From positions 1,984,001-2,048,000 of the forward strand of contig NZ_CP134876.1 in assembly GCF_032108445.1 (NCBI RefSeq): a stretch of DNA of 64,000 bases, written 5' to 3'. Under the pieces are notes generated by a model, which saw only the letters and a list, made by a program, of their open reading frames with translations, was not told the DNA's origin and did not search any database. A program made the position numbers and the translations under genes. Shown here in pieces: positions 47,732 through 55,654 of the stretch (the stretch's first letter is position 1; every line of letters starts with the position of its first letter). Source of the DNA: Micromonospora halotolerans (GTDB lineage: Bacteria > Actinomycetota > Actinomycetes > Mycobacteriales > Micromonosporaceae).

Positions 47732-48709
47732 TCAGCCGGTCTGGCCCGGCGCGTCCACGATCCTGCCGGCAACGCGGATCAGCTCGACCTCGACGTCACC
47801 CTCCTTCAGGCGGACCCCCTCGGGGGTCGTGTGGTCCTCGACCACGACGGTCCGGCCGCCGAGGAACTCGTGGGTGGTCGGGTCGAGCAGGATGTCCTCC
47901 TGCCGCCAGCCGTCCTGCACCATCCCGAGCGCGATCGCCGGGCGCCCGTCGAAGTCAACCGGCCCGCTGGACCGGGTGACACCGGGGATCAGGGCCAGTG
48001 CCCGCAGCAGGGTCGCCTTCACGCCGGGTGGCAGCACGTTGTCCCGCAGCATCGAGTCGATCAGGTTGTACGCGACCTCGTCGCCGTCCCTGCCGGACGG
48101 GCTCCGGTCGCGGAGCCACTCGAGCAGCGCCCGCGGATCGGTGGGCAGCCCGGCCAGCGTCGGGTAGTCCTGCGGCGGCGTGACCTGCGGCAGGTCCGTG
48201 CTCTCCGTGCTGACTTCGAGCTTGCCGTCGAGCATGACGGCACTCTGCCGCCCGTCGGCGCGCTGCCACGACCGCGTGGTCTCGCGGGTGTCCTGACCCT
48301 TGTCCTGGGCGATCTTGCCGCGGACGATCCGCAGCTCGACGTAGGTCCACTGGTCGGGGCGCGGTGGCGTGAACGGTTCGGTCTCGGCGTGCACGGCGGC
48401 CAGTTCGAAGGTCTGCGCCACCGGCCCACTCGCCACGTACGGCGCCGGGCGTGCCGGCGGGGTCGCCGGGTCGGGGCCGCCGGCCGCGACCACCCCGGCG
48501 ACCAGGGCGGCCGCCCCGAGAGCGGCGAGCCCGGACCGCCAGGCCCAGCCCGGCAGGCGCCGGCCGTGCCGTTCCGGCCGGCTCGGCACGGCGGCCCCGT
48601 GCTCGGCGATCCGGGCCCGCAGCGCCGCCCGGGCCCGGTCCCGTGCCTCCGGCGAGGGCGGCTCGGCCTCGCTCCAGCTCTCCCGCAGCGCGGTGATGTC
48701 GTCGATCAC
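47732..48709 (-). CDS. CU044_5270 family membrane protein (ECF sigma partner)
   Basis: Predicted 325 residues; GTG 48709 overlaps the sigma factor stop. A cytoplasmic N-terminus (PPSPEARDRARAALRARIAEH) and one membrane helix (GLAALGAAALVAGVVAA) are followed by a large extracytoplasmic domain with YVELRIVRGKIAQ, DGRPAIALGMVQDG and EDILLDPTTHEFLGGRTVV. The family is typically encoded after an SigE/ECF sigma gene in actinomycetes and is thought to work as its membrane-bound regulator. No zinc-binding anti-sigma motif is present. Confidence 0.85.
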   Translation of the reverse strand: MIDDITALRESWSEAEPPSPEARDRARAALRARIAEHGAAVPSRPERHGRRLPGWAWRSGLAALGAAALVAGVVAAGGPDPATPPARPAPYVASGPVAQTFELAAVHAETEPFTPPRPDQWTYVELRIVRGKIAQDKGQDTRETTRSWQRADGRQSAVMLDGKLEVSTESTDLPQVTPPQDYPTLAGLPTDPRALLEWLRDRSPSGRDGDEVAYNLIDSMLRDNVLPPGVKATLLRALALIPGVTRSSGPVDFDGRPAIALGMVQDGWRQEDILLDPTTHEFLGGRTVVVEDHTTPEGVRLKEGDVEVELIRVAGRIVDAPGQTG

Positions 48710-49326
48710 TCGAAGTCCTCTCCGGTTGCCGTCGGGTCGGCGCCACCCAGCGCTGCCCGCAATCTGGTGCGCGCCCGGTGCAGCCGGGACCGGACGGTGC
48801 CGGCGGGGATCTCCAGCGCGCGGGCCACCTCTTCGCAGGTCAGGTCGGCCCAGGCGACCAGCAGCACCACTTCCCGGTCGGCCGGGGCGATCTCCTCCAG
48901 CGCCGCCGCGAGCCGTCCGCGCACGGCCTGGGCGTCCAGCCGTACGGCCACCTGTTCGGCCGGCCCGTCGTGGCTGTCCCGGTCGGCCGTGTTGGTGTGC
49001 TCGGCCCGGGCCAGCGCCCGGTACCGCCGCGCTTCGGCCCGCTGGTGCCCGGCGATGAGGTTGGACGCGATGCCGAACAGCCACGGCCGGGCGCTCTGTC
49101 GCGTGGTGTCGTACCGCCGCCAGTGGTCGAACGCGACCAGGAACGTCTCCGCCGCCACGTCGTCGGCCAGGTCCCGGCCCAGTCGCCGCGTGGCATAGCC
49201 GTGGATCGCCAGGTAGTAGCGGTCGAAGATGGCGTCGAACACGGCCGGATCCCCGTGCATCCGGCTGATGATCTCCGCGTCGGTCTCCTCGGCGGCGGTG
49301 CACACGTCTCGTGTCACCACACCCAT
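48706..49326 (-). CDS. ECF RNA polymerase sigma factor
   Basis: Predicted 206 residues from ATG 49326 with AAGGAG upstream; the frame upstream to 49449 is leader. Region 2 reads AVFDAIFDRYYLAIHGYATRRLGRDLADDVAAETFLVAFDHW. Region 4 reads AALEEIAPADREVVLLVAWADLTCEEVARALEIPAGTVRSRLHRARTRLR. It is co-transcribed, with a 4-nt overlap, with the CU044_5270 membrane protein. Targets are not evident. No conserved ECF-type autoregulatory promoter was identified in the 140 bp upstream. Confidence 0.93.
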   Translation of the reverse strand: MGVVTRDVCTAAEETDAEIISRMHGDPAVFDAIFDRYYLAIHGYATRRLGRDLADDVAAETFLVAFDHWRRYDTTRQSARPWLFGIASNLIAGHQRAEARRYRALARAEHTNTADRDSHDGPAEQVAVRLDAQAVRGRLAAALEEIAPADREVVLLVAWADLTCEEVARALEIPAGTVRSRLHRARTRLRAALGGADPTATGEDFE

Positions 49327-49467
49327 GAATTCTCCTTCTGGTCCCGCATCCCTCCTGCACGGCCGAGGGCTCACCCCTACTTCGCCGATGGCGGTGTGCG
49401 TGTTCGCGGCGGGAGTCGGCCACGACCGCGCGGAGCCATCACAGGGCATACTGAGCGCCGCGCTCGG

Positions 49468-49851
49468 TCAGCCGGTGAAGGACTCGGGGCCGAAGCGGCC
49501 CCAGGCCAGGAAGGCGGCCAGGGCGAGATAGATCAGGTCGGGCACGATCGTCAGTGTCTCGCCACGGCGCAGGCGCATAGCCGCCGCACCGACGAACAGC
49601 AACGCCACACAGACAGCGGTCACCGGCACCAGGACCGGCGCGATGTCGAGTACGGCGGGCACGATCAGGCCCACCGCGGCGAGGATTTCGAGGGTGCCGA
49701 TGGCCCTGAGGGCGCCCGGGCTGAAGTCCAGGACCCATTCCCCGGCGTGGCCCACGGCGGCGATCTTCTCCCTGGGTACGAACATCTTGGCGGTGCTGAC
49801 CAGGAGGACGGCGGACAGCAGTCCGGCGACGATCCACAGTGTGAGGTTCAT
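49468..49851 (-). CDS. DoxX-like membrane protein
   Basis: Predicted 127 residues from ATG 49851 with GGAG upstream. Four membrane helices: LTLWIVAGLLSAVLLVSTAKMF, ALRAIGTLEILAAVGLIVPAVL, VLVPVTAVCVALLFVGAAAM, and LIYLALAAFLAWGRF. FVPREKIAAVGHAGEWVLDFSP between the first two is typical of the DoxX_2/DUF-type subfamily. Function is unclear; redox or quinone-linked roles are proposed for relatives. It is 91 bp downstream of the SDR gene on the same strand, perhaps in one transcript. Confidence 0.85.
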   Translation of the reverse strand: MNLTLWIVAGLLSAVLLVSTAKMFVPREKIAAVGHAGEWVLDFSPGALRAIGTLEILAAVGLIVPAVLDIAPVLVPVTAVCVALLFVGAAAMRLRRGETLTIVPDLIYLALAAFLAWGRFGPESFTG

Positions 49852-49942
49852 GGGATGCTCCTTGCCGGTTGGTCGGCGATGCAGGTCTGGTCGGGTGTCC
49901 GGGCTCGTTCGCCCCCGGGTGGTCGATCCGCTCACCGGGCCG

Positions 49943-50710
49943 CTACCAGGGGATCGGGCCGTCCTCGCTGAAGAACCCGCCGGTCGGTCCGTCCGCGCCG
50001 AGCGTGGCCAGACGCACCACGACCGCGGCGCCCTGGGCGGCGGTGCGGTGCCCGGTGTGCTGGTTGATGTCCGTGGCGCAGAAGCCGGGGGCGGCGGCGT
50101 TGACGAGGATGCCGTCCTTGCGCAGCTCGTTGGCGTATTGCAGGGTCAGCGCGTTCAGCGCGGTCTTGGACGGCGTGTACCCAGCGACCGGGGGCAGTCC
50201 CGCGAACGGGCCGTCCGGGTCGCTGGTGATGGTCAGCGAGGCGGCGTCGCTGCTCAGGTTGACGATGCGCGGCGCCGGTGACCGCCGCAGCAGCGGGAGC
50301 ATGCCGTTGGTCACCGTGATGACCCCGAAGACGTTGGTCTCGAACACCGCCCGGACGATGTTCAGGTCGGCGACGCTCGGGATCTGCCCGCGGACGTCCA
50401 AGGGAGCGACGTTGCCGGCGCCGGAGACGCCGGCGTTGTTGACCAGCGCATCGAGGTGGCCGAAACGCTCCTCGACCTGCCTCGCGGCCGCCAGGACGGT
50501 GGCCGGGTCGGTGACGTCCAGGGTGATCGCGTGCGCCTCGCCGCCTGCCGCGCGTACCGCCGCGGCGGCCTCGTCGCCGTGCCGGGCGTTCCTGGCGCCG
50601 ATCAGGACCGTCATGCCCAGGGCGGCGAGCTGCTCGGCGGTCGCGCGGCCGATCCCCTTGTTCGCCCCCGTGATCAGCGCGACCTGCCGATGGGTGGTCT
50701 GCTCGTTCAC
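49943..50710 (-). CDS. Short-chain dehydrogenase/reductase
   Basis: Predicted 255 residues. I start at GTG 50710 because GGAG then lies 7 bases away; GTG 50716 would be only 1 base from it. NADP-binding TGANKGIG is near the N-terminus, NNAG follows, and the catalytic Ser/Tyr/Lys come from NLSSDAAS and YTPSKTALNAL. This is the classical SDR type resembling carbonyl reductases (ANKGIGRATAEQLA). The substrate is unknown. It is followed on the same strand by the DoxX-like gene. Confidence 0.88.
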   Translation of the reverse strand: MNEQTTHRQVALITGANKGIGRATAEQLAALGMTVLIGARNARHGDEAAAAVRAAGGEAHAITLDVTDPATVLAAARQVEERFGHLDALVNNAGVSGAGNVAPLDVRGQIPSVADLNIVRAVFETNVFGVITVTNGMLPLLRRSPAPRIVNLSSDAASLTITSDPDGPFAGLPPVAGYTPSKTALNALTLQYANELRKDGILVNAAAPGFCATDINQHTGHRTAAQGAAVVVRLATLGADGPTGGFFSEDGPIPW

Positions 50711-51250
50711 AATCACGCTCCTGCTCGTGGAGTTGCGGGCCGCGCGGACGGGCGCGCGGCGTGCCTACGGACATGGAGATGCCGGTGTACCCGGGCCGTG
50801 TGACAGCCCGGTCGCGTGATGCGGGCCACAGATCGCGGGTGTCACACGCTGGTGGGACCGGTGCCTCGTGGGCGGCCCGCTGGCGAGCGGACCGGCAGGA
50901 GCAGTGGGTGGGCGTCGACCTCGACATCACCTGCCGGTCGTCGACACCGCGCAGGTAATGCCCACTTGTTGTATAGGAGATCCACATGCGGCGAGCTCGC
51001 CGGTGACGCTCAGCGGCAGGCGTCTGCCCGGACGTGCACACCGCACCACGGCGGCAGGTCGGCTGCCCACACCCGCCAGCCGCCGGCGTCTCGCCGAGTC
51101 TCGAACCGCCGGGGGTGGTCTGTGCCGGTGAGGTTGATCTGTTCGTTCCACCAGATCGCGTGGACATGAGCGCGTCACTGTTGCGCGGTCGTCGCCCTTG
51201 AACGAGGACGTGGAGGGGCTGTGACCTGCTGCGGATCGCTCCCGAATAGG

Positions 51251-51283
51251 GACGACCCCCGTCGGGGGGAGACGGGGGTCGTC
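51251..51283. terminator. Strong hairpin, first of a pair
   Basis: Perfect 13-bp arms GACGACCCCCGTC / GACGGGGGTCGTC with a 7-nt G-rich loop. No coding gene ends nearby, so it would terminate either an RNA or readthrough. Confidence 0.6.
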
Positions 51284-51289
51284 GTGAGG

Positions 51290-51315
51290 TTCGGCTCCGG
51301 GGGGGTCGAGCCGAA
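51290..51315. terminator. Second hairpin of the pair
   Basis: TTCGGCTC / GAGCCGAA (8-bp perfect arms) around a 10-nt G-rich loop, 6 bp after the first hairpin. Confidence 0.45.
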
Positions 51316-51552
51316 CCCACTCAGCGGTCACGGGGGGTGCAACCGCCGAGAGCCTTCATGTTCGACGGGACGTGAACTCTCGTCGCGAGCACAAGCATGC
51401 CGCAATGGACCCTTATACGTCGAGTGGTGTCCACTCCACGCACCGCTAATTCATGGTACGAGTGTGTGATGGCCGTCACTCTGAGGAGTGGTGCACCCCG
51501 ATCGATCCCTCCCCGGAGGCCCCGGGGACCCGACGAGCGTGCCCCCTCCGGC

Positions 51553-51558
51553 TAGACT
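51553..51558 (+). promoter_or_regulatory. Possible -10 element for a leaderless HAD transcript
   Basis: TAGACT at 51553-51558 lies 8 bp before the GTG at 51567. No Shine-Dalgarno sequence is seen, which fits leaderless translation, common in actinomycetes. Confidence 0.4.
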
Positions 51559-51566
51559 TTCGCGCC

Positions 51567-52373
51567 GTGGGCCGAAGTGCCGCTTTCTTCGATCTCGACA
51601 AGACCGTCATCGCCAAGTCGAGCGCACTCGCGTTCGGTCGGCCGTTCTACCGGGACGGGCTGATCACGCGCCGTGACGTGGTCAAGTCGGCGTACGCGCA
51701 GCTGATGTTCCGGCTGGGCGGCACCGACGAGCAGACCATGGCCCGCACCCGGGACTACCTCGCCACGCTCTGCAAGGGTTGGCCGGTGGAGCAGGTCCGC
51801 CAGATCGTCGCGGAGACGCTGCACGACCTGATCAACCCCTACGTGTACGCCGAGGCCGCCGCCCTCATCGAGGAGCACCAGGCCGCCGGGCGGGACGTGG
51901 TGCTGGTCTCCGCCTCCGGCGAGGAGATGGTCCGCCCCATCGGCGAGCTGCTGGGAGTGACCGACGTGATCGCCACCCGGATGGCGGTCGCGGACGGCCG
52001 TTACAGCGGCGAGGTCGAGTTCTACGCGGCCGGCCCGCGCAAGGTCGACGCCGTCGGCGAGCTGGCCCTGGCACGCGGCTACGACCTCGCCGACTCGTAC
52101 GCCTACTCCGACTCGTACAGCGACCGGCCGCTGCTGGAGTGCGTGGGGCACCCGAGCGTGGTCAACCCGGACCGGGCGTTGCGCAAGCTGGCCGTGGAGA
52201 ACTCCTGGCCGGTGCTGGAGTTCCGGCATCCCATTCCGCTGGGCCGGCGGCTGCGGGAGCGGCCGGCCGTGCCGGTCGCCGCGGCGGCCCTCGGCGTGGG
52301 CGTGGGCGTCGCCATCGGCATCGCCTGGTACGGGCGGCACCGCCGCACCCGCGCCGCCACCCCGACCGCCTGA
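51567..52373 (+). CDS. HAD-IB family phosphatase (SerB-like)
   Basis: Predicted 268 residues from GTG 51567, probably leaderless. Motif I is FFDLDKTVIAKSS (DxDxT), motif II VLVSASGEEMV, and motif III SYAYSDSYSDRPLL. These define the HAD-IB group of phosphoserine-phosphatase-like enzymes. The C-terminus has one membrane-like helix (VPVAAAALGVGVGVAIGIAWYG) followed by basic residues, so the enzyme may be tethered to the membrane. The substrate is unknown. It is upstream of the Tad-like neighbourhood, as in M. tuberculosis (Rv3661, from memory). Confidence 0.88.
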   Translation: MGRSAAFFDLDKTVIAKSSALAFGRPFYRDGLITRRDVVKSAYAQLMFRLGGTDEQTMARTRDYLATLCKGWPVEQVRQIVAETLHDLINPYVYAEAAALIEEHQAAGRDVVLVSASGEEMVRPIGELLGVTDVIATRMAVADGRYSGEVEFYAAGPRKVDAVGELALARGYDLADSYAYSDSYSDRPLLECVGHPSVVNPDRALRKLAVENSWPVLEFRHPIPLGRRLRERPAVPVAAAALGVGVGVAIGIAWYGRHRRTRAATPTA

Positions 52374-52429
52374 CCGTCCCGGGCGACCCGCCCGTCGCGA
52401 CCGTGGCAGCCCGGGTGACGCCGAAAGGA

Positions 52430-53176
52430 TCAGGACGCGGCGAGGATCTCGTCGCCGATGAGCGTGATCTGGTCCGCGCCGAGCTCCACGGCCGCCATGT
52501 AGTGGCGCAGCCAGGAGCGCAGCCCGTCCGGGGTGCCGGTGGCGAAGGCGCCGGCCGCGCCGACGTACTCGGGTTCCCGCTCGCGGTGGCCGACGTCGAC
52601 GGCGACCAGCCCTCGCGGGTCAAAGCCGGTGGAGATCAGCACGAGCCGGGCGGCGGCGCGTGCCACCACCCCGGACGGCCCGGCGAACGGGCGCAGGTTG
52701 AGCAGTTCGCCGTGCACCACGGCGGCCAGCACCAGCGGCGGCACCTTCGTGCCTCCGGCCACCAGCCCGGCCAGCCCGTCGAGGCGGGCCGCCACCACCG
52801 GGTCGGCCACCGGGCGGCCCAGTTCCGCCTCGGCCACGACGTCGCGGGCCGCGAGCACGTGCAGCCGGGCCAGGGCCTGGCGCGGCGCCTTCGGCCACAG
52901 TTCGCTCAGCCCGGGCAGCGCCCCGGCCACCCGCAGCGCGCCCTGGAGCAGCGGATCGGTGACCGTGCCGGCGCGTACCTCCTCGCGGTCGTGCACCCGG
53001 CCCTCCAGCGCGGCGCTGGCCACGGCCGAGCGGAGGCTGACCTCGGCGGCGACCTGGCCGCCCTGGCGGCGCAGCGCGCGGTGCCGGTGGGCCTCGTCGA
53101 CCCGGTCGCGGGCGCGTTCAACGGCGGGCACGATGTCGGCGAGCGCGAGCAGCGGGGCGAGCGGGTCGGTGGTCAC
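52430..53176 (-). CDS. Fic-like protein with degenerate active site (Rv3662c-like)
   Basis: Predicted 248 residues. LRSAVASAALEGRVHDREEV aligns with the Fic N-terminal element EALASSRIEG, and SAALEG keeps the inhibitory (S/T)xxxE(G/N) pattern. Later HGELLNLRPFAGPSGVVARAAARLVLISTGFDP occupies the place of the Fic motif HPFxxGNGRxxR. The catalytic His is Arg and the GNGR core is lost. YVGAAGAFATGTPDGLRSWLRHYM matches the usual Fic ending. AMP-transfer is therefore unlikely; a binding or regulatory role is possible. Such genes are often annotated only as hypothetical or oxidoreductase. It is convergent with the HAD gene. Confidence 0.7.
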   Translation of the reverse strand: MTTDPLAPLLALADIVPAVERARDRVDEAHRHRALRRQGGQVAAEVSLRSAVASAALEGRVHDREEVRAGTVTDPLLQGALRVAGALPGLSELWPKAPRQALARLHVLAARDVVAEAELGRPVADPVVAARLDGLAGLVAGGTKVPPLVLAAVVHGELLNLRPFAGPSGVVARAAARLVLISTGFDPRGLVAVDVGHREREPEYVGAAGAFATGTPDGLRSWLRHYMAAVELGADQITLIGDEILAAS

Positions 53177-53422
53177 CCCGCCACGCTAGCGATCCCCGCA
53201 CCCCGCCGGAGCGCGAGCCGCCCGGAACGCGACCGGCACCACGCCTACCGCCCGCCGGCCACCCCGTGGTGCGCGGGCAGCGCGGGGCCCGTCCTGACAG
53301 CTCGGCGCGTGCGGAGGGCTACTGGGCGCGTGGTCGGTGGACGGGCGGTCGCGGCGGGGGGCGCGCCGGGACTAACCTCTCCCGGGTAGGAGACGCAGGT
53401 CACGCGATGAAGGAGTCACCGC

Positions 53423-55411
53423 ATGAGCGAGGCATTGGCCAACTTGCTGAACGAGACGCGCCAGTTCCCGCCGCCGGCCGAACTCGCCGCGAACGCCAAC
53501 GTGACCGCGGACGCGTACGCCGAGGCGGCCGAGGACCGGCTCGCCTTCTGGGAGCGTCAGGCCGGGCGGCTGCACTGGACGCGGCAGTGGGACCAGGTGC
53601 TCGACTGGTCCAACGCGCCGTTCGCGAAGTGGTTCGTGGGCGGTCAGCTCAACGTGGCGTACAACTGCCTGGACCGGCACGTGGAGGCCGGCCGCGGCGA
53701 CAAGGTGGCGATCCACTGGGAGGGCGAGCCGGGTGACACTCGCACCGTCACCTACGCGGACCTGCACAAGCTCACCTGCCAGGCGGCGAACGCGCTGACC
53801 GAGCTGGGCGTCACGGCCGGCGACCGGGTCGCGATCTACCTGCCGATGATTCCCGAGGCCGCGGTGGCGATGCTCGCCTGCGCGCGGATCGGCGCCACGC
53901 ACAGCGTGGTCTTCGGCGGCTTCTCGGCCGACGCGCTGACCAACCGGATCCAGGACGCCAGCGCCAAGGTGGTGATCACCGCGGACGGCGGCTTCCGGCG
54001 GGGCAAGCCGTCGGCGCTCAAGCCGACCGTCGACGAGGCCGTGGCGAACTGCCCGTCGGTGGAGCACGTGCTGGTGGTCCGCCGCACCGGTGAGGAGGTC
54101 GCCTGGTCGGCGAAGGACCACTGGTGGCACGAGACGGTGGAGACGGCGTCGCCGGAGCACACCGCGCAGCCGTTCGACGCCGAGCACCCGCTGTACATCC
54201 TCTACACCAGCGGCACCACGGCCCGGCCGAAGGGCATCCTGCACACGACCGGCGGCTACCTCACCCAGACGTCGTACACCACGCACGCGATCTTCGACCT
54301 CAAGCCGGAGACCGACGTCTACTGGTGCACCGCCGACATCGGCTGGGTCACCGGGCACTCCTACATCGTCTACGGACCGCTCTCCAACGGCGCCACCCAG
54401 GTCATGTACGAGGGCACCCCGGACACCCCGCACAAGGGCCGGTTCTGGGAGATCGTCGACAAGTACAAGGTGACCCTCCTGTACACCGCGCCCACCCTGA
54501 TCCGCACCATGATGAAGTGGGGCGAGGACATCCCCGCCGGTTATGACCTGTCCTCGCTGCGCCTGCTCGGCAGCGTCGGGGAGCCGATCAACCCGGAGGC
54601 GTGGATCTGGTACCGGCAGCACGTCGGCCGGGGCGAGCTGCCCATCGTGGACACCTGGTGGCAGACCGAGACCGGGGCGATCATGATCTCCCCGCTGCCG
54701 GGCGTCACCGAGGCCAAGCCCGGCTCGGCGATGACCGCGCTGCCCGGCATCGTGGCCGACGTGGTGGACGACCAGGGCCAGTCGGTGCCCAACGGCGGTG
54801 GCGGCTACCTGGTGCTCCGGGAGCCGTGGCCGTCGATGCTGCGCACCATCTGGGGCGACGACAACCGCTTCATCGAGACCTACTGGTCGCGCTTCGGCGC
54901 CGGGGCCAACAACGGCGACGACTGGGTCTACTTCGCCGGCGACGGCGCGAAGAAGGACGACGACGGGCACATCTGGCTGCTCGGCCGGGTCGACGACGTC
55001 ATGCTGGTGTCCGGCCACAACATCTCCACCACGGAGGTGGAGTCGGCGCTGGTCAGCCACCCGTCGGTGGCCGAGGCGGCGGTGGTCGGCGCCACCGACC
55101 CGACCACCGGCCAGGCGATCGTGGCGTTCGCCATCCCGCGCGGCAGCACCGACATCTCCGGCGAGGCCGGTGAGCAGCTCATCGCCGACCTGCGCAACCA
55201 CGTGGCGAAGACGCTCGGCCCGATCGCCAAGCCGCGGCAGATCATGCTGGTGCCCGAGCTGCCGAAGACCCGCTCCGGCAAGATCATGCGCCGGCTGCTG
55301 CGCGACGTCGCGGAGAACCGTTCGCTCGGCGACGTCACCACGCTCCAGGACTCCTCGGTGATGGACCTGATCTCCTCCGGCATGGGTGGCGGCAAGTCCG
55401 ACGAGGACTGA
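53423..55411 (+). CDS. acs: Acetyl-CoA synthetase (AMP-forming)
   Basis: Predicted 662 residues; ATG 53423 has AAGGAG at 53410-53415. ANL-family motifs: PLYILYTSGTTARPKGILHT (P-loop), TWWQTETGAIM, YFAGDGAKKDDDGHIWLLGRVDDVM, and TRSGKIMRRLLR, whose Lys is the regulatory acetylation and catalytic site. The N-terminal acetyl-CoA synthetase domain is present (YNCLDRHVEAGRGDKVAIHWEG). It activates acetate to acetyl-CoA in the cytoplasm. Length is normal. It stands alone, followed by a strong terminator. Confidence 0.96.
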   Translation: MSEALANLLNETRQFPPPAELAANANVTADAYAEAAEDRLAFWERQAGRLHWTRQWDQVLDWSNAPFAKWFVGGQLNVAYNCLDRHVEAGRGDKVAIHWEGEPGDTRTVTYADLHKLTCQAANALTELGVTAGDRVAIYLPMIPEAAVAMLACARIGATHSVVFGGFSADALTNRIQDASAKVVITADGGFRRGKPSALKPTVDEAVANCPSVEHVLVVRRTGEEVAWSAKDHWWHETVETASPEHTAQPFDAEHPLYILYTSGTTARPKGILHTTGGYLTQTSYTTHAIFDLKPETDVYWCTADIGWVTGHSYIVYGPLSNGATQVMYEGTPDTPHKGRFWEIVDKYKVTLLYTAPTLIRTMMKWGEDIPAGYDLSSLRLLGSVGEPINPEAWIWYRQHVGRGELPIVDTWWQTETGAIMISPLPGVTEAKPGSAMTALPGIVADVVDDQGQSVPNGGGGYLVLREPWPSMLRTIWGDDNRFIETYWSRFGAGANNGDDWVYFAGDGAKKDDDGHIWLLGRVDDVMLVSGHNISTTEVESALVSHPSVAEAAVVGATDPTTGQAIVAFAIPRGSTDISGEAGEQLIADLRNHVAKTLGPIAKPRQIMLVPELPKTRSGKIMRRLLRDVAENRSLGDVTTLQDSSVMDLISSGMGGGKSDED

Positions 55412-55428
55412 GCGCAGACGTACCCCTG

Positions 55429-55466
55429 ACGGTGGGTGGCGGTCCGGACGGGCCGCCACCCACCGT
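55429..55466 (+). terminator. acs terminator
   Basis: Perfect 14-bp arms ACGGTGGGTGGCGG / CCGCCACCCACCGT, 18 bp after the stop, followed by CGTTCTGTTG. Confidence 0.85.
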
Positions 55467-55654
55467 CGTTCTGTTGAGACACCTGTCGGAAGTTCGGTGG
55501 AGGCTCGGCAGGCTGATCGGCCAGAGGCTATGTCGCCCCCTGTCGATGGAGGCTCTCTTCGGTTAGGTTCAGCCGCATCGGACCGGTTCGACGAGCGTCA
55601 CTGCGACGCGCGACCGGCCGGTTCCCTCCTCCCATGCCCCACGAACGGAGTGGC

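Larger units (their letters stand above)
50711..51566. other. Long non-coding gap with hairpins
   Basis: About 850 bp without a supportable gene. It contains two hairpins in a row at 51251-51315, and several short G/C dyads near 50780-50960. The last 150 bp should hold the promoter of the HAD gene. I do not recognise a known RNA here. Confidence 0.5.

Noticed and set aside
51230..51420. tRNA, RNase P RNA or SRP RNA in the gap before the HAD gene
   Set aside because: No cloverleaf can be drawn, and none of the conserved motifs of RNase P or SRP RNA was found.
54090..54473. Thr/Ser/Arg-rich frame inside acs
   Set aside because: Alternate frame of a fully conserved acetyl-CoA synthetase.
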